A stretch of DNA of 8,597 nt from Planctomycetota bacterium. GTDB lineage: Bacteria; Planctomycetota; SZUA-567. Positions 1-6,241 of the stretch are shown one piece after another (the stretch's first letter is position 1; every line of letters starts with the position of its first letter). The stretch lies in assembly GCA_031278535.1 (NCBI GenBank), contig JAITKH010000178.1:1-8597 (forward strand), read 5' to 3'. Below the pieces are notes generated by a model, which worked only from the letters and a program-made list of their open reading frames with translations, was not told the DNA's origin and made no database searches. Position numbers and translations under genes: made by a program.

Positions 1-182
1 TTCTCCAGTACCGCCCGGTCGAAGCTGGCGGTCCGCGCCAGAATGGCGTCACAACGCGCAAGCTCGTCCGCATCCAGCTTCGGACCGTCGCCGACGAGGA
101 CGGCATACCCCTTGTCCCGCAAATAGGCCTTGCCCTCCTCGCAGATGTCCTGGGGAATGTAGACCCGATAGCTTGGCGTCAT
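1..182 (-). CDS. D-isomer specific 2-hydroxyacid dehydrogenase, N-terminal part (cut by window edge)
   Basis: Only the first 60 or so residues are visible; the gene continues past base 1. The protein starts MTPSYRVYIPQDICEEGKAY and continues into a DAILARTASFD stretch. This is the usual N-terminal substrate-domain pattern of the phosphoglycerate dehydrogenase (SerA-like) family: a VYIPQ-type first strand, 'EEGKxYLxxxGY', then 'DAILARTxxF'. Family members reduce or oxidise 2-keto/2-hydroxy acids with NAD(P)H. The NAD-binding GxGxxG domain lies outside the window, so substrate cannot be judged. The ATG (182..180) overlaps the stop of the upstream enolase-family gene as ATGA, and a GGGAG purine stretch precedes it, so the two are almost certainly translationally coupled. 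It is the third gene of the operon headed by the RpiR regulator. The family call is firm; the specific reaction is unknown. Confidence 0.85.
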   Translation of the reverse strand, partial: MTPSYRVYIPQDICEEGKAYLRDKGYAVLVGDGPKLDADELARCDAILARTASFDRAVLE

Positions 183-1504
183 TTTTTCTCCCATTTCCCG
201 AAAATCGCGATTCCCGCGTCTAGAAACACTTTCGCGCCGGGATAGCGTCCGGAAAGGCCCAACTCCTCCTCCACCCGGATCGTTTCGTTCCACTTGGCCG
301 TCCGTTCGCCCCGGGCGGCCGAACCCACCTTGAGCTGTCCGGCATTGGCGGCGACGGCAAGGTGCACGATGGTCGCGTCCTCGGTCTCCCCGGAACGGGC
401 CGACACCACCGGCAGGTAGCCGCGGCCGCGGGCGTAGTCGATGGCTTCGAAAGTTTCCGAAATGGTGCCTATCTGGTTCATCTTGATGAGCACCGCGTTA
501 TAGCAGCCTTCGTTCACTCCGCGGCGGATGCGCTCCACATTGGTGGCGAAGAGATCGTCGCCGACAAGTTGTACCCTTCCGCCCAGCCTGTCGGTAAGCA
601 TTTTCGCCCCCTCCCAGTCGTACTCGCTGACGCCGTCCTCGATGGAGATGATGGGGTAGCGATCGACCCAATCGCACAGCATGTCGATGAACTGTTCCCG
701 CGAGAGCTTGCGTTTTTCCATATTGAGACAGTAAGCGCCCTCTTCCTGATCGTAGAATTCGCTGGAAGCGATGTCGAGGGCGATGGCCATGTCCTTCCCC
801 GGTTGGTAGCCGGCACGCACTATAATCTCGGTCAAAAGCGACACGCCTTCCTCGTTTGTTTTGAAGCCGGTCGGCCACAATCCTCCCTCGTCGGCGAGCG
901 ACAGGGGCCTTCCCTGTTCGGCGAAGAGCCGCCTGGCGGCGATATAGACGTTGACGACCTTTTCATAGGCGGCGGCGAATGTCTTCTCCCCCAGGGGGAC
1001 GACAAGGAAATCCTGGATGTCCACGGCATGGGCGGCATGGGCGCCGCCGCCGATAATCTGCACCATCGGCACCGGGAGGGTGGTGGCCAGCGCCCCGCCG
1101 AGGTAAGCGTACAGCGGCAGGCGGCAGTAATTCGCGGCCGCCCGGCAGGCAGCCATGGAACAGCCCAGGATGGCATTGGCTCCGAGACGGGACTTGTTCG
1201 CGGTGCCGTCCAGCCCGATCATCTTCCCGTCGATTTCCCGCTGGTTCCTGGCGTCCATCCCGATCAATGCCGGCGCCAGCGATTCCCGTATGTTCCGGAG
1301 CGCCTTGTCCACGTTTTTCCCGTCAAGGTTCCCGCCGCCGTCGCGCAATTCGATGGCTTCATACTTCCCGGTCGAGGCGCCGGAAGGGACCATCCCCCGC
1401 CCCAGCGTTCCGTCCTCCAGCCGGATGTCCGTTTCCACCGCGGGATTGCCGCGGGAATCGTAGATTCGCCTGGCCATCACCGCCTTGATCCTGTAGCCGC
1501 CCAT
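179..1504 (-). CDS. eno: Enolase-family protein (divergent paralogue with altered active site)
   Basis: The 441-aa product is close to the usual enolase length (about 430). Family landmarks in order: DSRGNP (16-21), the flexible SGAST loop (41-45), GGAHA with H156, ADEGG with E206, metal ligands D244, E289 (SIED) and D316 (VGDDLF), catalytic K341 in LIKMNQIGT, and K392 in LKVGS. Two active-site positions differ from canonical enolases. The SHRSGETED motif reads SARSGETED, so the conserved active-site His (yeast H373) is A369. DIQEF reads DIQDF (D165 for yeast E168). The metal site and catalytic Lys/Glu pair are kept, so it probably still abstracts a proton alpha to a carboxylate, but perhaps on another substrate than 2-phosphoglycerate. 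It lies 60 bp after the RpiR gene and overlaps the hydroxyacid dehydrogenase start, which is unlike a housekeeping eno locus. The ATG at 1504 keeps the full first beta strand; the in-frame ATG at 1477 has a better Shine-Dalgarno but would remove part of it. The symbol marks family only; I suspect a paralogue of housekeeping enolase. Confidence 0.88.
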   Translation of the reverse strand: MGGYRIKAVMARRIYDSRGNPAVETDIRLEDGTLGRGMVPSGASTGKYEAIELRDGGGNLDGKNVDKALRNIRESLAPALIGMDARNQREIDGKMIGLDGTANKSRLGANAILGCSMAACRAAANYCRLPLYAYLGGALATTLPVPMVQIIGGGAHAAHAVDIQDFLVVPLGEKTFAAAYEKVVNVYIAARRLFAEQGRPLSLADEGGLWPTGFKTNEEGVSLLTEIIVRAGYQPGKDMAIALDIASSEFYDQEEGAYCLNMEKRKLSREQFIDMLCDWVDRYPIISIEDGVSEYDWEGAKMLTDRLGGRVQLVGDDLFATNVERIRRGVNEGCYNAVLIKMNQIGTISETFEAIDYARGRGYLPVVSARSGETEDATIVHLAVAANAGQLKVGSAARGERTAKWNETIRVEEELGLSGRYPGAKVFLDAGIAIFGKWEKK

Positions 1505-1564
1505 TTCCCAAGTCTCCCGTCGGAGCCGTTGCCGCCCAAAACGGCTTGCAAAAACGTGGATGCG

Positions 1565-2434
1565 TCAAAACCCCTTGATGTTGCGGCCTCTTGCCGGAAG
1601 GCGAAGATTCTTGTTGATCAGCCTGTCGGCCAATATGGCTCCGGACGAAGAGCCGCCCTGTTGGGCTGACAGGAAATATATCGCGTCCATGATGCAGAGA
1701 AGCGCTATCCTGGCGGTCAGGGAGGAACTGATTTCGCCCACCCTGGGGAACGACGTGCAGAAATAGATGTCCGAAACCTTCTCCAGTGGCGTTTCCCTGT
1801 AATTGGCGATGCCTATGGTTATCGCCTTGTTCCTCTTCGCCGTCGCCAGGGCGCCCACGGCTGCCCGGCTCCTTCCCGAATTGGAAAAGCCGAAACATAC
1901 CTGTTCCTTCCTGATCCTCGACGCCTGCAGAATCATCTGGTACTCGTCGGAATAGGCTTCGGCCGAAATGTCCAAATGGGCGAATCTGAGCGACTCCTCC
2001 ATGGCGAAGCATCCCGATCGGCCCGTCCCGAAAAAAACCAGCCGGTCGGTTTTTTTTATCGCCGCCACCACTTTCAGGATATCCCCGGCGTCCACCTGGT
2101 CGAAGGTGTCGCGAAGGCTGAGAATGCTGCAATCGAAGATTTTCTTGATGATTGCCTCGCCGGAATCGTCCCGGCTGACGTCGGCGAACACCGTGTCCGG
2201 GGTGTCGGCCATGTCCTTGACAAGGTTGTGGCGCATTTGCTTCCAGTCGCGATAGCCGAGCGTTACGGCCAGCCTGCTTGCCGAGGCGACCGACACTCCG
2301 GCAAGCGACGCCACGTCCTTGATGGAATTGTTCACCACGTCGTCCGGCTTGCGACGAATGAATTCCGCCACCTTCGCCTCGCTCGGCGTCAGCGTCTTGT
2401 CGAAATTCTGCATGCGGCCAAGAACGGATGTCAT
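1565..2434 (-). CDS. RpiR/MurR-family transcriptional regulator (HTH + SIS domain)
   Basis: The 289-aa product has the classic two-domain RpiR layout. Residues about 1-77 form the HTH_6 domain (LTPSEAKVAEFI, then IKDVASLAGVSVASASRL as the recognition region, then GYRDWKQMRHNL). Residues about 115-250 form a SIS phosphosugar-binding domain with GTGRSG (136-141) and SNSGRS (184-189). Such proteins sense sugar phosphates in the cytoplasm and act as repressors or activators of nearby sugar genes. The open frame extends to 2632, but the true start is the ATG at 2434: GGAG lies 5 nt upstream, the protein then begins exactly at the domain start, and the longer form would run through the promoter at 2534-2562. 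It heads the operon with the enolase-family and hydroxyacid dehydrogenase genes, and probably controls itself through the palindrome at 2571-2585. An A8 run (T8 at 2050-2057 on the plus strand) inside the SIS domain is a possible slippage site, but the frame is intact. Confidence 0.93.
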   Translation of the reverse strand: MTSVLGRMQNFDKTLTPSEAKVAEFIRRKPDDVVNNSIKDVASLAGVSVASASRLAVTLGYRDWKQMRHNLVKDMADTPDTVFADVSRDDSGEAIIKKIFDCSILSLRDTFDQVDAGDILKVVAAIKKTDRLVFFGTGRSGCFAMEESLRFAHLDISAEAYSDEYQMILQASRIRKEQVCFGFSNSGRSRAAVGALATAKRNKAITIGIANYRETPLEKVSDIYFCTSFPRVGEISSSLTARIALLCIMDAIYFLSAQQGGSSSGAILADRLINKNLRLPARGRNIKGF

Positions 2435-2533
2435 GTGCGCTCCAGGCGATGGAACAATGCCGGCTGCCAACTGTATGCGAGGGCGATACGGCTCGGGGAA
2501 CTGGCGGCTTTTCAGGGGAAGCAAGCAGATAAG

Positions 2534-2562
2534 ATAATAACAATTTTTTTTTACAGTGTCAA
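2534..2562 (-). promoter_or_regulatory. Sigma-70 type promoter of the rpiR-enolase operon
   Basis: On the minus strand the -35 box is a perfect TTGACA (2562..2557), followed by a 17-bp spacer and TATTAT as -10 (2539..2534, 5 of 6 matches to consensus). Transcription would begin near 2527, giving a leader of about 90 nt to the ATG at 2434. Runs of nine A lie both in the spacer (2544-2552) and just upstream of the -35 (2563-2571), spaced about 19 bp apart. Such phased A tracts bend DNA and may act as an UP-like element. The surrounding AT-rich island stands out sharply from the GC-rich flanks. Confidence 0.85.
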
Positions 2563-2570
2563 TTTTTTTT

Positions 2571-2585
2571 TGAAAATAATTTTCA
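2571..2585. promoter_or_regulatory. 15-bp perfect palindrome, candidate RpiR operator
   Basis: TGAAAATAATTTTCA is a perfect 7-1-7 inverted repeat lying 8 bp upstream of the -35 box of the rpiR promoter. RpiR-family regulators are dimers that often bind AT-rich palindromes of about 15-17 bp next to their own promoters, so autoregulation is a natural reading. Upstream placement could suit activation or repression by DNA bending. I saw no obvious second copy at the 5666-5694 promoter, so control of the neighbouring operon is not shown. Confidence 0.5.
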
Positions 2586-2861
2586 CGCTTGGCTAGATAT
2601 ACCGCCGGCGGCCAAGGAACGTCCAAGGGCATCGGGGAAGCCGGAGAGCGGCATAGCGGCGCAGTCCCTTCGCCAAGGGGACGGAGGAAAGACGCCGGGG
2701 GGCGCGTGCGGAAATGGCGGGGACACGGAAATAGCGAAGGCTGCTCGTGTGGCCATGAACTTCGTCAGGGAAATGTGCCCCATTCTTCGAAGTGGAACAG
2801 CCTGTCAATGGAACGGACGAAGGTAGCCTCTTGCAGCGCGAGGCGAGACATGACTGCGGAA
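2586..2861 (+). other. Gene-free stretch, possibly 5' remnant of the group II intron
   Basis: No open frame here has a credible protein; the short frames on both strands are low-complexity G/R/P-rich translations. The stretch runs straight into intron domain V on the plus strand and contains GAAA/GGAAA-type loop-like purine motifs and GC stems, as expected for structured intron RNA. However, I cannot assign domains I-III or a GTGCG 5' end with certainty (a GTGCG occurs near 2705). At about 275 nt it is too short for a complete ribozyme core, and no reverse transcriptase coding sequence is present, so any intron here is 5'-truncated. Confidence 0.3.
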
Positions 2862-2938
2862 GAGCCGGGTGGCGGAAATCTCCCCGCCCGGTTCTGGCGA
2901 GGGGCGGGGCAGGGAAACCTCCCCGCCTGCTCTACTAC
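2862..2938 (+). ncRNA. Group II intron domain V and VI (intron 3' end, probably remnant)
   Basis: Domain V spans 2862-2894. It begins GAGCCGGG, including the AGC catalytic triad position, and closes with CCCGGTTC, giving an 8-bp basal stem with one G-U pair. A GGAAAT-type tetraloop region sits in the middle. This is the bacterial domain V pattern (GAGCCG...GAAA...CGGTTC), though the distal stem is imperfect (GGCG against CTCC) and one base shorter than usual, which suggests decay. Domain VI follows at about 2897-2938: GCGGGG (2904-2909) pairs with CCCCGC (2920-2925) and AGG/CCT closes a GAAA loop. The 3' end CTCTACTAC ends in the expected AY, with A2934 a possible branch residue, somewhat closer to the end than usual. 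No intron-encoded reverse transcriptase is present. It lies antisense to the flanking operons, between the rpiR promoter and the epimerase gene end. Confidence 0.7.
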
Positions 2939-3339
2939 AGTGAGGGAAATGGTATAAGTTGGTTTTGCCCGCGCCCCCTTGCCGCTGTCGGCAACTTGGA
3001 ATTGTGATTTTTGCCCGGAGAGGTTTTCACAATTTCAAGCCTCCGGCAGTATAACAGCTGGCCATATGGCCGTGCGGACCGTCTACCGCCGTCCCGATCC
3101 CGAGCCAGCGTTGGCGACGACCCGGTCCAAACCCGGCATCAAGCTTGACATCCCCGAATGGCGCCATGTTCTGGCCGGGCGTCCCGCCGCCGACCGGCCG
3201 GTCTGCGAATGCCCGGGCTTGTACTGGGTGATAAGCATCTTCGAGCACGGCTGGATGACCCGCTACCGCCTCGGGGCGCTGTTTCTGAGTAAACTGAAAT
3301 CCCCCTATTCCCATTCCGCAGGACGGGAAAAAGGGAGCG
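2939..3339. other. About 400 bp of intergenic sequence with no supported gene
   Basis: The longest frames are a plus-strand frame (2979-3383) and a minus-strand frame (3027-3347). Neither has a Shine-Dalgarno site, a recognisable domain or neighbours that fit, and they overlap each other and the 3' end of the epimerase gene. The plus frame contains a protein-like stretch (CPGLYWVISIFEHGWMTRYR) that could be the remains of a dead gene, but I cannot name a family. A spaced inverted repeat, AATTGTGA (3000-3007) and TCACAATT (3027-3034), is present. No clear terminator was found after the epimerase stop codon. Confidence 0.4.
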
Positions 3340-4146
3340 TCAATCAATTCGCGAACGGACGTATTCGGCTGCCGCCGGGATGAGAAGCGAAACGTCGCCG
3401 CCGGCGGGAAATCCTTCGACGCTCAGGCGATGGGAATAATTCAGTCGTTTCAGCATATCGAGAAAACCGGTCAACCGTGGTTCATGCCGGAACGGGGTGG
3501 GAATGCTGCGGTTCAAGACATTCGAGAAATGGCAATGGCGGATGCGGGAAAAATTCTCCTCCACGGCGGCGATGTTCTCATTTCCCAGGTCCAAATGGTA
3601 GAAATCCACAAAGCCCTTGATATTCGGGTGCCCGGACGCTTCGGCTAATCGCAGCCCGGCGCCGAAGGAATCGCCGATATTCCCCTCCAGACGGTTGAGA
3701 TGCTCGATGACAAGGGTCACGCCATGCTTCTCCAGCTTCGGCCCCATGCGCCCGAGCAGGCCGGTCAACTGTTCCCAGGCGTTTTCCAAAGGAAATCCGA
3801 AGGGAACATTTCTGGCCGCCGCACTGCCGAAAACCATGATTTCCACGCCAAGCCTGACGGCAAGGGCGATGGCCCGATCGCAATATTCATCCACCTTGCG
3901 GTTATCCACCGACCCGCCGGTCAGGCGGATTCCCGGCTGGAAGAGATTGTTGAATGCCCGGCAGGGAAGGCCGGAAGAGAGGATTCGCTTCTCCATAGCC
4001 TTGAGTTCGTCGGGCTGCAGGGCCAGAAGCTGCGCCGCCGGCGCCTCGACGTAATCGAACCCGGCATCCCGGATTTGTTCCAGACAACTCAAGCCGGTCG
4101 TATCGCCCGGCCAGGCGAGCATATTCGAGCAAAAGCCAAGTTCCAT
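3340..4146 (-). CDS. Sugar 3-epimerase / phosphosugar isomerase-epimerase, xylose isomerase-like TIM barrel
   Basis: The 268-aa product belongs to the AP endonuclease 2/xylose isomerase-like TIM-barrel superfamily. It most resembles D-tagatose/D-allulose 3-epimerases, which invert C3 of ketoses through a divalent metal. All four expected metal ligands are visible: E148 in LVIEHLNRLEGN, D181 in GFVDFYHLDL (with H184 three residues on), H206 in HCHFSN and E244 in LSVEGF. The 'E-x-LNRxEGN' motif is especially typical of ketose 3-epimerases. The start is the ATG at 4146 because AAGGAG lies 5 nt upstream; the frame runs nine codons further with no such site. It follows the ROK gene by 33 bp on the same strand, so it is last in the lipoprotein-ROK-epimerase operon. 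Pairing with an AlsK-like protein suggests an allose/allulose-type sugar or a relative, but the substrate is inference. Confidence 0.85.
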   Translation of the reverse strand: MELGFCSNMLAWPGDTTGLSCLEQIRDAGFDYVEAPAAQLLALQPDELKAMEKRILSSGLPCRAFNNLFQPGIRLTGGSVDNRKVDEYCDRAIALAVRLGVEIMVFGSAAARNVPFGFPLENAWEQLTGLLGRMGPKLEKHGVTLVIEHLNRLEGNIGDSFGAGLRLAEASGHPNIKGFVDFYHLDLGNENIAAVEENFSRIRHCHFSNVLNRSIPTPFRHEPRLTGFLDMLKRLNYSHRLSVEGFPAGGDVSLLIPAAAEYVRSRID

Positions 4147-4179
4147 TTTTTCTCCTTGTGTCCGAACGGACAAGCGGAA

Positions 4180-5091
4180 TCAGGCGGGTGCGAAAGCAGA
4201 ACGCCCGATCCAGGCCAGCGCTTTTGCGGGTTCAACGGCGGACGGCAGGATGATCGGTCCGGCACCGTCCCCGGGAAGATAGCAGAAGCGGGCGATTTCC
4301 TCTTCCAATTGTTTGAAAGGGAATCCGGGCATGGCTGGAATCCAGCCGCCGATAATGATGAAATCCGGATCCAGCAAATTGGTTTCCATGGCAATGGGAT
4401 AGGCCATCATGGATAAATAATCGCGAAGAATGGGATGGTCCCCCAGTCTCAGGAAAATCTCCTCCAGCTCGGTGTCGGGGAAAATCATGGTATGAATCTG
4501 GCGGAGGCGAAGGCCGGCGCCGTAAATGTCGACGCAGCCGTTTTTGCCACAGAAGCAGGCGTCCTCGCGGCCGTGGACAGCGAGATGGGCGATGTTGCCG
4601 GCGGTTCCGTTTCGGCCGGCAATCGGTCCGCCCCGGTACCAGACGGCATTTTCAATATGCGTGCCGACATAGCAGCCGATGGCGAGGCAATCCCTTGGCA
4701 GATCGAGCATTTCCATATCCAGGGAAAGGAAAGCCAGGCTTCGACGCTGCATTGCCACCGGGACGCCCAGAGCGTCCGAAAGGGATTTCGCCAACGGAAA
4801 GTCGATAAGCCATTCGGCGGTCGGATGATTCGTAACCCGCGTTCCTCTCCTGTCGATGTCGCATCCCATCAGGAGGATGGCAGATGTTAAGCGGGCCGGC
4901 GCGGTCCGCGCCTTGGCTGTAAGCAGGGCAAGCAGCTTTTCCGGTTGTTCGGAAGGATCGCCGGAAAAATTGTCCAGGTTGAGAACCGTCAGATCGGAGA
5001 TTTGCCGATCAGGCGAAACGAAGGCGGCCCTGACGCTGCCGGATGTTATTTCCATTGTGAAAATGCAGGTTTCCATGGAGGATCGGTTCAT
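4180..5091 (-). CDS. ROK-family protein, AlsK-like, probable pseudokinase
   Basis: The 303-aa product aligns by eye along its length with E. coli D-allose kinase AlsK (about 309 aa): a 'YVGTHIENAVWYRGGP' segment, then NGTAGNIAHL, the ROK zinc motif H169 with C179-F-C-G-K-N-G-C186, and LLDPDFIIIGG (239-249). Two key kinase features are missing. The N-terminal DxGxT phosphate-binding motif (VDMGAT in AlsK) is MEITSG (13-18). The catalytic Asp motif (SRDVN in AlsK) reads QRRSL (115-119), placing R117 at the Asp position. Fold and zinc site are kept, so it may bind sugar without phosphorylating it, acting as a sensor or partner. It carries no N-terminal winged helix, so it is not a NagC/Mlc-type repressor. 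The ATG at 5091 overlaps the lipoprotein stop as ATGA, which favours this start over the ATG at 5076; neither has a strong Shine-Dalgarno. The epimerase gene follows 33 bp downstream. Confidence 0.85.
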   Translation of the reverse strand: MNRSSMETCIFTMEITSGSVRAAFVSPDRQISDLTVLNLDNFSGDPSEQPEKLLALLTAKARTAPARLTSAILLMGCDIDRRGTRVTNHPTAEWLIDFPLAKSLSDALGVPVAMQRRSLAFLSLDMEMLDLPRDCLAIGCYVGTHIENAVWYRGGPIAGRNGTAGNIAHLAVHGREDACFCGKNGCVDIYGAGLRLRQIHTMIFPDTELEEIFLRLGDHPILRDYLSMMAYPIAMETNLLDPDFIIIGGWIPAMPGFPFKQLEEEIARFCYLPGDGAGPIILPSAVEPAKALAWIGRSAFAPA

Positions 5092-5618
5092 GCCGTGGGG
5101 ATAATGAATATTTGGACGAAATAGGTGAACCCCGTGTCGGGATCGCGAATCGACGCCACGCCGGTGTGAGTGAAATCGGGCCGGAACATATTGTCGCGGT
5201 GTCTGGGAGAGTCGATCCATCCGCGCACCGCCTCCCGGGTGGGTGAACCGTATCCCTTGTTTCGAGCCAGGTTTTCACCGGCCCAAATCCAATCGAGACT
5301 GGACAGGCGACTTTCCAGGCGGCTTCCGTCCGATCCGGTATGGCTGAGCCGGCCCATCCACAATTGATCCCGGGCATGGCGGGCCGCCACCCTGTCCAAT
5401 TCGGGACGCCGGACAAGATCGGGGAGCCCCCGGATGCGACGCTCCTCGTTTACCAGGCGATACGCCTCATACGCCGCCGAATCGTCCTGGAGAAGCCGGG
5501 CCGATACTCCCTTGACAGAACTGGCGCGGCTTCCCGGCGTCCCCGAACACCCGGCAAGGGCGGCAAGCGCCGCCGCCACTAACGGGACCATCTTCGTTCC
5601 CCGCTTCGCCATCGCCAT
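5088..5618 (-). CDS. CAP/SCP-domain lipoprotein (YkwD-like)
   Basis: The 176-aa product starts with a lipoprotein signal: positively charged MAMAKRGTKM, a hydrophobic stretch, and lipobox LAGC with C24 as the lipidated residue, so it should be anchored in a membrane facing the periplasm or surface. The rest is a CAP (SCP/PR1) domain: LVNEERRIRGLPDL, H81 in AARHARDQLWM, LSHTGSDG (91-98), WAGENLA (112-118), GWIDSPRHRDNM (133-144) and HTGVAS (151-156). Bacterial CAP proteins are secreted and mostly of unknown biochemical role. The ATG at 5618 was chosen because GAGG lies about 10 nt upstream and the promoter -10 ends at 5666; the longer frame to 5675 would start upstream of the transcript. Its stop overlaps the ROK start (ATGA), an unexpected partner for a sugar operon. 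Confidence 0.88.
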   Translation of the reverse strand: MAMAKRGTKMVPLVAAALAALAGCSGTPGSRASSVKGVSARLLQDDSAAYEAYRLVNEERRIRGLPDLVRRPELDRVAARHARDQLWMGRLSHTGSDGSRLESRLSSLDWIWAGENLARNKGYGSPTREAVRGWIDSPRHRDNMFRPDFTHTGVASIRDPDTGFTYFVQIFIIPTA

Positions 5619-5665
5619 TTCGTCTCTTCCTCTGGCCTTGCGGAGGATTCCGCACGATACGCGCA

Positions 5666-5694
5666 AGTATACCATATTTTAAAATTGCAGCCAA
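5666..5694 (-). promoter_or_regulatory. Sigma-70 type promoter of the lipoprotein-ROK-epimerase operon
   Basis: On the minus strand TTGGCT (5694..5689) is followed by exactly 17 bp and TATACT (5671..5666). Transcription would begin near 5659, leaving a leader of about 40 nt before the lipoprotein ATG. The spacer holds a 10-bp AT palindrome, ATTTTAAAAT (5676-5685), which may be an operator or just AT richness. Confidence 0.7.
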
Positions 5695-5815
5695 AATTTT
5701 TCGTCGGGAATCGGCGCCGCCGGGCAGGAACTACGCACGAGAGTTATCAACAAAACAGCCGTATTCCGGAAAAGGGCGCGGAAAAATCGGACGGAAGAAT
5801 CGGCGGTTCCAGTAC

Positions 5816-5998
5816 GTGGACTTTTTGAAATTATGCGGCCCAGGCGAGCGCATTGACAAGCAGTTCCTGAATTATCGTCAGGTTGGAGCGAGAGGACGAC
5901 AAGGCATTAATTCTTTCACGCCATAGTTCCTTGCGTACATCAGCCAGCGCATCAAGGAAGGAGACGCGGTTCTTTTCGCCGTACCCTTCTCGTTGGAT
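5816..5998. repeat. Direct repeat, left copy (transposase 3' end)
   Basis: This segment matches 8415-8597 without gaps; I count 16 mismatches in 183 bases (about 91% identity), offset 2599 bp. The shared block begins GTGGACTTTTTGAAATTA, outside the transposase stop codon, so that is the likely outer edge of the element. The right copy is cut by the window edge, so the repeat may be longer. Confidence 0.9.
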
Positions 5999-6241
5999 GA
6001 CGGCGGTCTTTTCGCCTTCGCGCCCTATCCGGACCAGCCAGACGGCCCCATACACCAGGTATGAAAATGCCCCGGCCCGTTCTGGAGCGATGTCCTTCCA
6101 GCTCCGGGGTTGCTCGGCTCCCAGGTACTGCCTGACGTTGCGAAAGGTGTCCTCCACCGCCCGGCGGTTGGAGAAGTTGCTTCCCGACGAGGCGGGAGAG
6201 TCGGTCACATCGGTTGAGAAGAAGAAATCGTCCTTCTCCTT
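5831..6241 (-). pseudogene. Truncated IS4-type DDE transposase, C-terminal remnant
   Basis: The readable protein is the C-terminal part of a DDE transposase. In frame it runs KEKDDFFFSTDVTDSPASSG, then FSNRRAVEDTFRNVRQYLG, then a conserved tail ending LLVNALAWAA. The segment FSNRRAVEDTFRNVR fits the IS4-family Y-(2)R-(3)E-(6)K signature as F-2-R-3-E-6-R, with E the third catalytic acid of the DDE triad. Upstream in frame there is a TAA (6244..6242), and the N-terminal two-thirds with the two catalytic Asp residues are absent. The only start is a GTG at 6208 in the middle of the domain, so this is dead. The break falls near 6241, where unrelated sequence begins. It is a sister of the copy at 8430-8597. 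Confidence 0.88.

Noticed and set aside
362..1669. 435-aa plus-strand open frame
   Set aside because: Lies antisense to the enolase-family gene, which has clear motifs; composition is typical of a shadow frame in GC-rich DNA.
1359..2543. 394-aa minus-strand open frame
   Set aside because: Overlaps both the RpiR and enolase-family genes in another frame and shows no domain; a shadow frame.
2435..2632. 66-residue N-terminal extension of the RpiR regulator
   Set aside because: It crosses the predicted promoter and A-tract region, and a good Shine-Dalgarno precedes the ATG at 2434.
2979..3383. 134-aa plus-strand frame
   Set aside because: No ribosome binding site or recognisable family, and it runs into the 3' end of the epimerase gene; kept only as a remark.
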